64,000 nucleotides of DNA from Haliotis asinina (taxonomy: Eukaryota > Mollusca > Gastropoda > Lepetellida > Haliotidae): assembly GCF_037392515.1 (NCBI RefSeq), contig NC_090291.1, positions 17,201,501 to 17,265,500 on the forward strand, written 5' to 3'. Position 1 is the stretch's first letter. Each line of letters opens with the position of its first letter. Both the position numbers and the translations under genes were made by a program. Shown here in pieces: positions 1 through 36,300 of the stretch. The notes beneath the pieces were generated by a model. That model was not told the origin of the DNA. It searched no databases and saw only the letters and a list, made by a program, of their open reading frames with translations.

Positions 1-196
1 ACCAGACCCCATGATGGTCAAATGGACTAACTGAACAGGGCTACTTCATACTTTGTGAAAGATCATTCAGTACTTCATACGTACACAATTCATTTCTTGA
101 CATGCGTCATACAAATTGATAAGCACCAAGATAAATTCATGAAACACATTATTGTCAACAATTATCATCCAGCTTCAATGTAACTACATCAGACTA

Positions 197-24679
<24,483 letters not shown>

Positions 24680-25892
24680 CTGTAAAAGAAGAAAGTTGAC
24701 AAATAACATATGTCATGATACATCAAAACCAATGTAAATAACTCACAAGAGTTATAAATCATAACCCTACAAAGTTGATGCTGCCATGTCTGCACTAACC
24801 TTTGTACGCAGACAAATATAATAAACCTAGGTACGATTAATGCTGAGATAATAAACATGTTTCATGCTGCAAGCAGCAATATTTCATCAACATAACAAAT
24901 AACATAGCAGGTCATACATAAATAACTGAGGCTTGACTAGAACAAATAAATCAGTTAAAGACTTCAAGTGCAATGTCAAACACTTGCAGGGATACAATGA
25001 GGTGAAATCAGTCTTGCCTATGATTCCCATTGGTAAGTAAAATGACAACGATCACGACAATTAACTAAATGGAAAAAACTGGTACGTTTGTTATATTGAT
25101 AAATGATAAGGGCATCACTATTTTTCTAGATGCTATCATTTCAGCTAGATTTCATGATCTGTGGTGGAAGCAGATTATTGCTGACAGCTACTCAAAACAA
25201 AATCTAATCGCTCACAATATGATTTTATCTTCAACAGTCTGAGATCAAACTAGACAAGCTTGCGCTGAGAAGCATTCTGTGTCATTACACAGGACAATGA
25301 ACCCTGATTCTTGTCTTTCTGTCATGACAATCTAGCATTATTTCTTGTGACATTCACTCTCTGGTGAAACTCAACTAAAAATGTCAAAAAGGTTGACTGG
25401 ACTGACGCTTTCTAGATATTTTTATAATTCTGTGCCAAACCACAACAACAATAATGAAGACAAGTTCACACAAAGCCCTCTATAAATACATGTGGGTCAT
25501 TTTCTACCCAAGGACTACTCCGTGGTCTTTTTATCAGGTACATATCAAGATTCCAGATGTGCATGGTTACTATTTGCTCGTGTTGCGTGCGTAAATAAAT
25601 GCCCAAAACAAGCCTAAGAACCGCAAACGCCCAATCATTCACTATTACAATAAGGAATAGAAAGTCACCGTGACCGGTTGTCTCAATGACACACCAGCGT
25701 TAAGTGATTAATTACTACACAGATGTGATCAAGATTAGTGATTCAGTTGAAGATTTGACAACACTGTATAACCTGGTCGTTCAATTCTGATTCCGATAAC
25801 CATAAACGACAATAAAATGATAAAGATACAAAATTATACGAATTTCAACCTCTATGTCTAATCAACAGAATTCAATTGTCACGTAACCTTAC
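24680..25892. other. Putative first intron of WDR7
   Basis: 1.2 kb between the inferred noncoding exon and exon 2. No repeat or coding sequence recognised. Confidence 0.45.
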
Positions 25893-25975
25893 CATACGCC
25901 CGCATTCAGCGTCCAAACGAAAGCTCAAGACATTATGAATTCTAATCAGCAGACATCATTTTCAAGCCGAATTAC
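25893..25975 (-). other. WDR7: Inferred noncoding first exon of WDR7
   Basis: The first coding exon is preceded by an acceptor (TTCTTCTTTTACAG, minus strand) at 24681-24680, so an upstream noncoding exon is expected. A strong donor GTATG/GTAAGG at 25893/25892 on the minus strand would end it. The 5' limit given here is only a guess based on the promoter-like site just upstream. No transcript evidence. Confidence 0.4.
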
Positions 25976-25978
25976 AAC

Positions 25979-25987
25979 CCGGAAGTG
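25979..25987. promoter_or_regulatory. ETS/GABP-type site at the probable WDR7 promoter
   Basis: CCGGAAGTG on the plus strand (CACTTCCGG in gene direction) is the consensus bound by ETS/GABP factors, which often sits within 100 bp of start sites of housekeeping genes. It lies about 90 bp upstream of the inferred first-exon donor. The match is seen; promoter function is inferred. Confidence 0.35.
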
Positions 25988-26215
25988 CTTGTAGTAAAAG
26001 CATACAAAATAGTTCGCTGTAATATATATTCCTTTACTTTTGTGCGTCCATTAAATTGGTCCTAATTTACCAGACATGCAGGTGCATTTCTAGGATTCTC
26101 AATGAGATGACATAAATTGTATCTTTAATATCTAATGTAATACGAGCGGAGTAAAATATTGATCTCGAAAGTAGACCACTACATGCATACCGCTAACAAA
26201 TATATGTCGGGGTAC

Positions 26216-26400
26216 TTGCAGGGGAGATTGCGATTGAATCTGAAACAGCAGAGATTGCCATCAATGTCTTTAAAGTAATAGGTAGAATCGCCAATCCTAC
26301 TATTAGAGATTGCAGTCAGAGTCTCTATTGGTACAGAGTAACCAATACCACCGTAATCTCTACTAGTAGAAGCCCAAATCCTACTAGTACAGATTGCAAA
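26216..26400. repeat. Cluster of short GAGATTGC / AATCCTACTA words
   Basis: GAGATTGC occurs four times, or with one change, and CCAATCCTACTA / CAAATCCTACTAGTA recur, in a loose tandem arrangement upstream of WDR7. No known family recognised. Confidence 0.4.
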
Positions 26401-26514
26401 TATACACTACCTATACGCAAGCAATTAATTGTTGAGAAAAAACATGGTACTGTGGTGTACATTGTACATTGTACATTGGTGTAGCATTTTTTGCACATGT
26501 ACCCATCATGACAG

Positions 26515-26796
26515 TTCCAAATACCACAGTTCTTGGTAGTCTCCATCTTTATTTGACAGCGGGAATTGACCATCTTAGTATGGTTTATACAGTACACGTG
26601 TAATGAACACGTCTCCTTGATGTAAACGCAATGTTGCAACACATTTGTATTTTAATTCCAAATACCACAGTTCTTGGTAGTCTCCATCTTTGTTTGACAG
26701 CGGGAATTAACCATCTTAGTATGGTTTATACAGTGCACGTGTAATGAACACGTCTCCTTGATGTAAACGCAATGTTGCAACACATTTGTATTTTAA
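26515..26796. repeat. Tandem duplication, 2 x 141 bp
   Basis: TTCCAAATACCACAGTTCTT starts at 26515 and again at 26656; the units are nearly identical and each ends CATTTGTATTTTAA. A recent tandem duplication about 600-900 bp upstream of the inferred WDR7 start. Confidence 0.85.
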
Positions 26797-27235
26797 TTTG
26801 ATATTTTTACAGCGATATGTTAAATGCCTGTTATCTTTAATCCCCTCACTCCTCGCGTCAATTTTGGGAGGTGTATTTCTGAGAGAGAACAAAATAAAAA
26901 TGTGTTCCTCCCTCATTCAGACAGTCATTGTGTTTTGTTCTTTCGTATGTTTATGAAGGAAACTGTTGAAGGAACCAATCATATAACATAAAACAAAACG
27001 CCATCTCCGCACCGCATAACTCTTATGTAGATTCTCTTTTAATGCTTCAGTTTCAGGTTAGAAATATAACTTACACGGGCATTAATAACAAAGGAATTCT
27101 TGGAATTATGATAGTTCACGTAATGTTTGTTTTCACCTTGATGTGCTGATGTTTTCACATCCTGGAACAATACAATATTGTGGGAATAATACGTTTGCCA
27201 GCTTTCTTTGCTTCAACTGCAAGTGCAAATATTTC

Positions 27236-27363
<128 letters not shown>

Positions 27364-27403
27364 CCAAAAAAAACCTCGCAGTTAATATGTTCATTTATAC
27401 GCA

Positions 27404-27804
27404 CTGTGATAGTGTCTATTTCAGGACAGGCATCATCCAAATATTTCTAAAATGCCCAAACTATGTAACCAAGCCACATGAGACTTATTGTTATTATTTA
27501 ATCTGCATTCTTAATTTTTATCACTACCACAGCGTACAGTATCTTGTCAGCTACCTTGTTCCTCTTTGTCACTTCCATTAATTACTGTATACATTTATGG
27601 CCTTTATTGATCACCCCCCTTGGCTGTGTCTATCATAATATCAACTATAGAAAGAAGAGTTATTGTTTTTCTATCTGTCGACTGTCCAAAAATTAAGAAT
27701 TCAGATTAAATAATAACAAATAAGTCGCATGTGACTGGGTTACATAGTTTGGGGATTTTAGAAATATTTGGATGGTGGCTGTCCTGAAATAGACACTATA
27801 ACAG
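27404..27804. mobile_element. 401-bp MITE with 116-bp inverted arms
   Basis: Left arm 27404-27519 begins CTGTGATAGTGTCTATTTCA; right arm 27688-27804 ends GAAATAGACACTATAACAG. The arms match almost throughout. The middle (27520-27687) resembles 31310-31500, both containing ATATGGCCTTTATTG-type words and a CACCCCC run. Confidence 0.8.
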
Positions 27805-28002
27805 CAATATATAACATATGTTTCATCTAGGGTTACTCTTTCTGAGTAAAGTACACCTGGAGACCTCGGTGGAAAAATGGGTGGGGTGGCTGATTAGGTG
27901 CCCGAATATGAGCACGTGGGTTCGAATCTTCTTGGATCCCATCCTTACAAAAGTACAAAATCGGTACTTTTCTGAAAAAGTGTAATCCCAAATATAAAAT
28001 AC

Positions 28003-29480
28003 ACTCCCCAAAAAGAAACGAAACGCACAAGCCATTGTAGAAAGTTTTAATGTGTTAGTTTGAGCGATTATTTCATGTAATTTCCACGGTGTAAGGTGAA
28101 TATTCACACGAAAGAGTTCAACAATACAACAGCGGCTTTTCTGTTCACTTGAGTACACAAGATGGCGTCAAAGTCAGTACTTTTTATGGCCACCATTGGC
28201 AGCAATTACATGTCTGCACCGTCTCTGATAAGTCGACGACTACTTCTAGAACTTGCGCAATTCTTCACAGACCCCCCTGTCTTTGTGAAGATCAAAGCTT
28301 AAACAAAAGTATGAAAAATGAGAGAGCCCCGACTTCGCAGTGCAATACATCAATATGTAATCGCACTGTGAAGCATTTTTGGTCGAGGGTCATCTAAACA
28401 AATAAACATTTTCAAATATTTAATCCTTGCAAAGGCACGAGGGCCTGTGGAAATATTCCCCACTCCTTTTGCAATGCGATGGGTAGTTGTTGTGTCCAAG
28501 GCATGTTTTGACGTTGATGAAAACGTCGATCGAGTTCATCCAATAGGTGTTCTACTGGGCTTAGATCTGATGATCGGGGATGACATGGCAAACATTGACA
28601 TTAGTGCCATTAGAAGTGCTCTGTGTGGAGTAACGTTGTCACTCTGGAACAACTCCCTCTGCCGGTCCCTAACTGGAAGCACGTGAAGTGCAAGGACTTC
28701 GTTGATTTACCAATTTCCTGACAAATCCCCCTGAACCACCACTAAATCAAAACCCTGTGTGCTGGATATCGTAACTCACACAGCGACACCGATTCAGTCG
28801 ACCTGTCGAATGCAGTTTGGGGCAAGACATTCATTTCTCCGACAGGAAACACACTGTCTTCCATCTCGCCGATGAAGAAGATACCGTGATTCATCTATGA
28901 ACCAGACTCACGTCTAGTTTCTAAGGTTCCAGTTCCGTACTCTAAGACACCACGATAACCAATTGCGCCGAAAGAGGTTTCTCAAAACAGGAATGACAAC
29001 CAGCCTTCTTGGTCGAATACCCATTCACGGAATCGATTCCTGGTAGTTTGGACGGAAATGTTTCTCAAACCAGGGATGCGTTGTGCAGTCTCCACGCCTG
29101 TGGCAAGACGACGACACAGTTGAACTGCAGCGGTTCTAGGCTTAGATGGTTCCTCTTCGACGGCTTCTTGGGAAATCTTTGGCGAAAACCACATAAAATG
29201 GCCTAAAAACCTGTTTACCACAATGTTTCCACCTATGTTTTCTACGTACTCATACCACCACGCCATCCAGTGGGAAGACTCTGAGAACTGGATTTAGGAT
29301 AGGACTGTACTTTACTGAGACAGCTTATTCCAAAATGTAACCCGTGTTACACTTCGCCTCCACTTGCATCGTTATGTACGCGAAAGTCCTGTCCAACAAC
29401 AACTGGTGTCAAAGCAGCCACAGACATCAACAAAGTGCACCCAACAATCAACCGTGACGCGGGTATAGGGCCACAGAATG
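28003..29480 (-). mobile_element. Decayed Tc1-like transposon
   Basis: Read on the minus strand, fragments match Tc1/mariner transposases in order: an HTH-like SVQTTRNRFREWVF (near 29030-29070), a catalytic-region FIDESRY (near 28890), and VEHLLDELDRRFHQRQ with ALQKEWGIFPQAL (near 28440-28560), equivalent to the usual IEHLWDELDRR and LQEEWQNIPQ. Several frames are needed, so it is dead. The left end ACTCCCCAAAAAGAAACGAA looks like a Tc1-type terminus; the matching right terminus was not found. Confidence 0.75.
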
Positions 29481-29570
29481 TAAATTTTGCTCCATTCAGT
29501 CAACTTACACACACGCATGTGAACATGAATGCTATATACCCCCGTCTGTTCATTACCTTGTTCAGGGATA

Positions 29571-29752
29571 CTCTACATATAGGCTCCCTGCCTTGTTTGA
29601 AACTTTGAAACTTTCGCACAATTTGAGCAAGTTTGTTTACTATAAATAAATACAAAGGAAGGTGTATGTAAAAATGGACAACTGTTAGAAATATTTAATG
29701 ATAAAGTATTTTCAGGAACGCACATACAATCAGGGAGCCTATATAGAGGGGA
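29571..29752. repeat. Small inverted-repeat element (~180 bp)
   Basis: CTACATATAGGCTCCCTG at left is mirrored by CAGGGAGCCTATATAGAG at right. Possibly a MITE; no target duplication recognised. Confidence 0.4.
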
Positions 29753-30097
29753 AGATGAAACTCCTCGAAAAGCCCCTGAACGTATGTCTCGGGTCGTTAC
29801 GTAACCAGTTTAGCCAATATGGTGACAGCGTAGTATTTAAGATTCAACCTGGTGTATTTTCAACAGCTGATTAAGTTCACCGAGTGTTGTAACAACTGAA
29901 ATCCTACATGTAGGAGATAGGTTAACTATCTCGTAACTTCAGTTTAAGTCAAATAATTAGTATTAGTGTCCGTATTAGGACCGTAGATTTGTAATAAAGT
30001 TTCAAGTCGGTATGCTATAGATCACTGGTTCCTATTCTCGATTCACCGCGAAGATTGACTAATTGTGTCGATAAAAACTTCTTCTACACATTCGTTT

Positions 30098-30890
30098 AAT
30101 TATTAGAAGGAAAACATACCTTTAGTTGAAAGGTATTTGCAAGTAAAAGTGACAGTTTTATGACTTGAAATATTGCTAAGGTGTAATTGAGGTGTGTGAA
30201 AAAAATGACATATCGCTGATCTGTTCTGATCCGCCATTAAAATGCGATACGCAGTTGTTTGAGTATTCCTAGCTACTTCCTCAAAAAAATCTTTCACATA
30301 AACCTTTAATTCTGACGAGGGGAATATACTATCAGGTGAAATGTGTTTGCAAGTAATAGTGATAGTTTCATAATCTAAAGAAAGATATTAGGGTGTATTT
30401 GAGGTGTGTAAAAAATGTGACATATCGCCGATCTGCTCTGATCCGCTGTTGAAATACTACACGCCGTTGTTTGAGTGTTTCTAGTTATTGCTACAAAAAA
30501 CATCTTTCACATACACCTTTAATTCTGACGAGGGGAATATACTATCAGGTGAAATGTGTTTGCAAGTAATAGTGATAGTTTCATAATCTAAAGAAAGATA
30601 TTAGGGTGTATTTGAGGTGTGTAAAAAATGTGACATATCGCCGATCTGCTCTGATCCGCTGTTGAAATACTACACGCCGTTGTTTGAGTGTTTCTAGTTA
30701 TTGCTACAAAAAACATCTTTCACATACACCTTTAATTCTGACGAGGGGAATATACTATCAGGTGAAATGTGTTTGCAAGTAATAGTGATAGTTTCATAAT
30801 CCAAAACAAAATGTTCGGGTGTATTTGAGGTGTGTGAAAACTATGGCATATCGCCGATCTGATCTGATTCGTCATTGATGCTTGAGGGTT
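30098..30890. repeat. 213-bp tandem repeat, ~3.7 units
   Basis: TCTGACGAGGGGAATATACT begins at 30311, 30524 and 30737, a constant 213-bp period. The middle two units are almost identical; the first (30098-30310) and the partial last are diverged. No coding potential or motif recognised. Confidence 0.9.
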
Positions 30891-31309
30891 ATAGTTCCCT
30901 AACTTCTTTCTTTCTTGTTGATCTTATCATTTGACAAAACTGGAAAGGTGTTTTAGAACGCTTTGTGACAGTTTTACACCTTATTTTTGAGGGCAATGTT
31001 ACAGTGTCAGTTAACATTTTGTTAATGCCCATTCCATTCCCCACATGCGATAAGTTATCTAAATTAATTATTAATGTAAACAAAAATGTCTCAAAGTAGA
31101 TTTTTCAATAGGACAGCTGATGTTGACGTTAATGTTTTGGGAGGGAAGGCCGCGGTGTAACATGCTTCATATCCGCAGGCAGAGGAGTTAGTGTTCCTCC
31201 ATAGCATTTGCTCATTCGTCTTGGTAATACGACACACTTTTGTGTTATCATAACTAACTGTAACACGGGGTTAGTTGGGTGTTAATTGTGTTGTAAGGTC
31301 TAATTCTGT

Positions 31310-31500
31310 CTATCACTACCGCATTGCACATTGCCTTGTTGCCACCCTGTACAATCATGCACCATCATGTCACTCTCGATCATTAATAACCATATGTGGC
31401 ATTTATATGGCCTTTATTGGTCACCCCCTTGGTTGTGTCAGTCATCACATCAACGGTACAAGGAAGTGCTATTCTTTCTCTATCTATACATTGTTGAGTC
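31310..31500. repeat. Diverged relative of the 27404 MITE core
   Basis: TATCACTACCGCA, TATATGGCCTTTATTGGTCA, CCCCTTGGTTGTGTCAGTCA and TCTTTCTCTATCTATACATT follow the same order as 27511-27680. The long arms were not found here. Confidence 0.55.
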
Positions 31501-31742
31501 TTTGCCTCTCAACTGTTGTAAGAAAACTGCTCACATCTATGGTGAAAAAGTGGAGTCCGGTATGCTGACAGTCTGTATATATGCCGCTCGTAGTAAACGC
31601 CCTGGGGTTGAGCTGGAACTCTGCTCACCTCTTTCATGTATTCTAAGTCTTTATATATCAGAAATTTACTACAGAAATTTGAACTGAACGATGCCTTCGT
31701 CAACATACACTTCAACTGACTTGGGGGGAGGGGATGGGGGTA

Positions 31743-31893
31743 CATGCTTCCACAGAGGCTTGTAATGCTAAAAACTGTCATCAAGGTATATATTGTCCCT
31801 AATGGGGTATTGCTTTTATATAGTACTAATACCCCATTAGGGACAATATATACCTTGATGGCAGTTTTTAGCGTTACAAGCCCCTGTGCATGC
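31743..31893. repeat. Near-perfect hairpin, 56-bp arms, 16-bp loop
   Basis: Left arm 31756-31811 and right arm 31828-31883 match with only a few mismatches; central words TCCCTAATGGGGTATT and AATACCCCATTAGGGA. Shorter pairing (CACAG/CTGTG, CATGC/GCATG) extends it outward. About 800 bp upstream of TMPPE-like copy A. Confidence 0.9.
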
Positions 31894-32029
31894 CTTTTCA
31901 TAAAAATAATTATCATCCCCGTAGCCATAATTTATGATGGGTACATTACTAACACTTATTACTCGCCCGTTGAAGATACTGCAGTGTAATATTTTAATGG
32001 CAATATTGCACTAGTGTAATACCGCTTGA

Positions 32030-32320
32030 CTTAAGACGTCAAAATGGTTCAAAGTTGCGACGTCACAATGCTAATGCCTATGTTGCAATTTTACTAGCCC
32101 TTGTTTGACACGGAAAGCTGAGAGTGGTCACACTGTATGGAATTTGGCGGTAGTTTCTGTCAATTTATGTTGACGAGTAATAAACAGAATTCTAAACTCG
32201 CTTCCGTGAAATGTCATTTTTATTAATCCCGTTAAAGATGTAGTATCTTTATACCAAATCATTAACTCGTTTAATAAAAATGATATTACACGGAAGGTCG
32301 TTTAGTATCCTCTATCTATA
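32030..32320. mobile_element. Foldback element with GACGTCA words, upstream of copy A
   Basis: Starts with GACGTCAAAATGG and GCGACGTCACAATGCT, then a palindrome in which GTCATTTTTATTAATCCCGT pairs with CGTTTAATAAAAATGATAT. Same order at 52405-52715. Confidence 0.55.
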
Positions 32321-32454
32321 GGATAGGGGTCTCCATTCACAAAGCGATCGTAGCGCCAAGACACTCGTGAGTCTATGATATAGTAGGGGTATTAAGGGGC
32401 CCTGCAACTCAGTTGCTCACACCACTGACCATGCACATTTTGCAGCACGTCCAC

Positions 32455-32570
32455 AACATTGATCTGTATTTATCTCCCTTTGATTATTACCCCTTACAAC
32501 AAAGTTGTTGGGCTCATTTAGTCAGCCTGATATTACTGTATGCCTATCGTATTGGCGTACAACTTCAGTA
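32455..32570 (+). promoter_or_regulatory. Conserved upstream block, TMPPE-like copy A
   Basis: Contains TATCTCCCTTTGATTATTAC and CCCTTACAACAAAGTTG, matched in gene direction upstream of copies B and C. It ends about 90 bp before the ATG. After the core, A and B also share CATTT-GTCAG and ATGCC-type words. Likely promoter or 5' leader; function is inferred from conservation only. Confidence 0.5.
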
Positions 32571-32660
32571 TGCTTTGACATACATGAAAACGTAGATTAT
32601 GAAACATCGTATATGTATAGATGTATTTTGAATTTCACAAGGGAAATATATATACACAAC

Positions 32661-33396
32661 ATGGATGCCTCCCTCGGTACGAAGGTAGCAGCCGCCTTGG
32701 CGGTTCTGGTTGCCGTCATTCTGGGCGAGCTGTATGTCTTGTCTCTTCATTGGGAAAGAAAGGCTAGACTGTTGAGATTGCAGTTCGTCATTTTAATACA
32801 AGCATTCCTGACTCTTCTCTCCAGATTTGTGTGGAACAACTTCTCGACTGTGTTAGATAAGGCACCACAAAAGGAAGGGCTAAGATATGACAAATGTTCG
32901 GATAAAGATAATTATCAGAAGGACGTGATTCAACCAAATCTCAAGAAGTGGACAATATGGAGGATTTTTCTTATAACCTACTTAGGATCATGCCACATCA
33001 GTTACTTGATGAACTTTTATTTCATAGGTCGAGAACCGTATCTTATAGCATACAGTTGTTACGCGGCACTTGGGCTGTTGTTTCAGATAGTGACAGGTTT
33101 AGTGTTTGTGAAGGTTGTTACGTTTTGTTTAAGAAACATATTTAAAAGTAAAGCCGTCTTTTCAAAGCAGCGAAAATTACAGCTTGTACTTATTTATGCT
33201 ATTCTTTTTTGGACATATGGTCTCTATAATGCTGCTAGTGCTCCTGTTGTGAAAGAAGTCCCCATTCCAGTCAAAGGATTGCCTGCATCTCTTGATGGAT
33301 TCAGAATTGTACAAATATCTGACATTCATCTTGGACCAACTGTTGGAAGATGGAGACTTACTCGCATAGTAAATATCATTAATGAGCTGGATGCAG
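32661..33396 (+). CDS. TMPPE: TMPPE-like A exon 1
   Basis: 736 nt from ATG to donor GATGCAG/GTAAAT, coding all the membrane segments and the first metal motif ISDIHLGPTVGR. Same length as copy B exon 1. Confidence 0.93.
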
Positions 33397-36300
33397 GTAA
33401 ATCTGAAATTAAAACAATGACGATAAGACAATAAATCAGTGTAGCTTAAAAGTGAGTGAGTGAGTGAGGTTTTATGTCACTTTTAGCAATATTCCAGCAA
33501 TATCATGGCAGGGGACGTTAGAAAAGCACTCTTAAAACACAGCACCCTATGACAACAACATGTGGAGAGGACCTTCTGCCAAAGGTCCTATGTTCCATGT
33601 TTTGCCTAAAGAATTTTATAAATGCGATTGAAAGTGTATAGATATAAGTAATATCTCTAATTGGTCAGTTAAATACTTGTGTAAGGGGTACAACACTGTA
33701 GGACCGAAGGATCAACTCTTCACCGTCATTTTCATTACAAACTGCAGCCAATAAACCAAACTCATTTATTGCAAAAGATGTCCCATGATAGATAGTGTTT
33801 CGAGTCTATATCATTTTCCATGATATTCATGAGCCTTCTAATGCCGGAGATGTTTATCCAGTTTATGTAGAGAGAAAAAGGACATATGGTGTTTCTATCC
33901 TCCAGACATGTATCATGAAAATACTGCTTTGAATCAAACAACTCTGTCCCATATAATGTTGGGATATCAAATGATATCATGTTGAAAGGTTTTTGTATTT
34001 TTCCAAAATGTTTTCATCCAGTCTTCAGCATGTTGATGGCAATTTGATTATTTATTGGCATGATTTCATCTCCTTTCAGATGTTGTTGTGATGACTGGAG
34101 ATCTTGTTGATGGAAGTGTTGCAAGCCTCAAGGAAGCAGTGGAACCTGTTAAGGAAATTCAGTCCACGTTTGGGAAATATTTTATTACAGGTACAGTCTG
34201 TATGTTTGTGACAGTAATTACAATGTACTTTGTCTATATCAGTTGATGTTTTTCTTGAAGCTCTCATGCCAACATATTTTGGAGAGTTTATCAGAAGGGT
34301 TGTATGATGTTCTTCATCAACCATGCTCATCATGAGAGACAACTAATGACACTGGGTGGACAGGCTTGTTGACCTGGTAGGTGCATTTCAACCTATCCCA
34401 TGTGTACCTTGATGCCCAAATTATCCTTTTAACAGACCACTGTCACAAAGTTGGAATATGGCTGAGTGTAGCTTCATGTGACCCCTCTTTGCATGCCTAA
34501 TGTTCCTCTGATGCTGACATTGCCTGTGCCAATTACTTGGGAGTCCTTACAGTCCCAGTGTATTTTAGGCTGGTACACAGGCTTGTTGTATGAACTAAAG
34601 TAAGCCAGTCTTATAAGACCACAAATATGTGCATGTGACTCTGGGTTTGGACTAGTGATTGAGAGTCAGTGAATGCTACTGAAACACACCTGTGGTCAAA
34701 AATAATTAAATTATAATTTGGATAATCATGCATTAAAATTACCAATTTTGTCATGTTGTCTGAAAATATTTGTTTGACAATTTATACAGCTTCAGACCCT
34801 AGTCTGACAGCGCAAAGCAAATGAAGTGTTATGTCTTTTCTTAACTGTTAGTAATAGCAAGTAAGAGTCCTAAAAACCTAAAAATCTACAGAAAATGATG
34901 CCCATGGCCAACGTTAACCAGTCAATTCAAGAGCAGTGGGCACTAACTGTAGAGGGTTTGTTTGTTTTGCTTGTATGTTTGTTTTCCAATCTGTTATCTT
35001 TTTCTCTTTCAGGCAATCATGAGTACTATACAGGCGATGTAGACAATTGGTTCTCTCACCTCCATGGTCTCGGCTTTATTGTACTACACAACAGTAATGT
35101 CAGACTTCCCAGTGAGAAACTACCCACCAACCAACAAATATGTCTTGCTGGGACAGACGATATTGATGCTTTAAGGATAGGGTAAGGGACAAAGGATAAA
35201 GTCCTAAATTCATGCCTTACCTTGTAAAATACATTCCTGGTTACCATGGTTATCCATGCTAATCAAAACACATGGAAAAAGTGGAGACCTGCTCAAAAAC
35301 CTGATAATCTAACACTAAGACATGAGAATGGTATTTCACAGGGGAATAGAAAGCTAGAGGCTGTAATGCTCAGTTGTACATTTTTGAATGCATTGTTAAT
35401 GTACCTTTAAATTTTATGCATTAATGGTGACAGTAGGTGAAGATGACATGCAGGTAAAATTCATAATCTTTGGTTGAAGTATTCAAGTATGATGATATGA
35501 GGTTGCTAACTAATAAATACACCGCAGGATCTTCCTGAAATGATGTGTAAAATCTACCATAAATGGTAAAAGAAATTCATATATAATATGCAGGTGATTT
35601 GACATCTTTGGTTTAAACATTCAGGTATGGTGATCACGGGATGAAACTAGATGATGCTCTGGGGTCATGTGATCCAAGTCAGCCAGTAATTCTGCTTGCC
35701 CATCAACCGAAGGCAGCCAAGACTGCTTTGGACTCCAAATACAGAGTTGATGTTGTCCTGTCAGGTAGCCATTTTTTCAGAGTGCTTTCTCACAAGCATC
35801 TAGGATGCTTAGGATACTATTATACTGTAAATCATTAAATTTTGCGAGCATGATATTTTTGTGAAAATTGCGAATGACTTGAGCTTGCAAAAATATCATG
35901 ACGCAATTTGCTGGTAGAATGCAATGAATAATCAGCAAACAACCTGTCCTATATTCGCTTAAATCTAGACAATACATATATTAAGCAACATGTCACTTGT
36001 CAAACAATGGATACCTGAACAAATGTCACTCAATCAGTACATCCGATAGTCCAGACAGGCGCCAACACACATTTCTTAGAGACTGTTTGAAAGGCCGAGA
36101 CCATCCAGCAGGCGTGGATAGGTTTCATGACACTTATCTGGAGATCAACAGCTTCGCCGACACTGACTAAACTGGTCCTTCATCAGTGCCAATTTATTAG
36201 AGTCATTCCATTTAATTTAATCCCTTTGAACTGTTTTAAGCTTATCTGGCCTATGCAGCAAATGTTGCTTTTAGGAAAACATCATGGATTGCATACATGC

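Noticed and set aside
31331-31928. Overlapping 118- and 139-codon frames on both strands
   Set aside because: They run through the MITE-like core and the hairpin; the two-strand similarity is a result of the palindrome.
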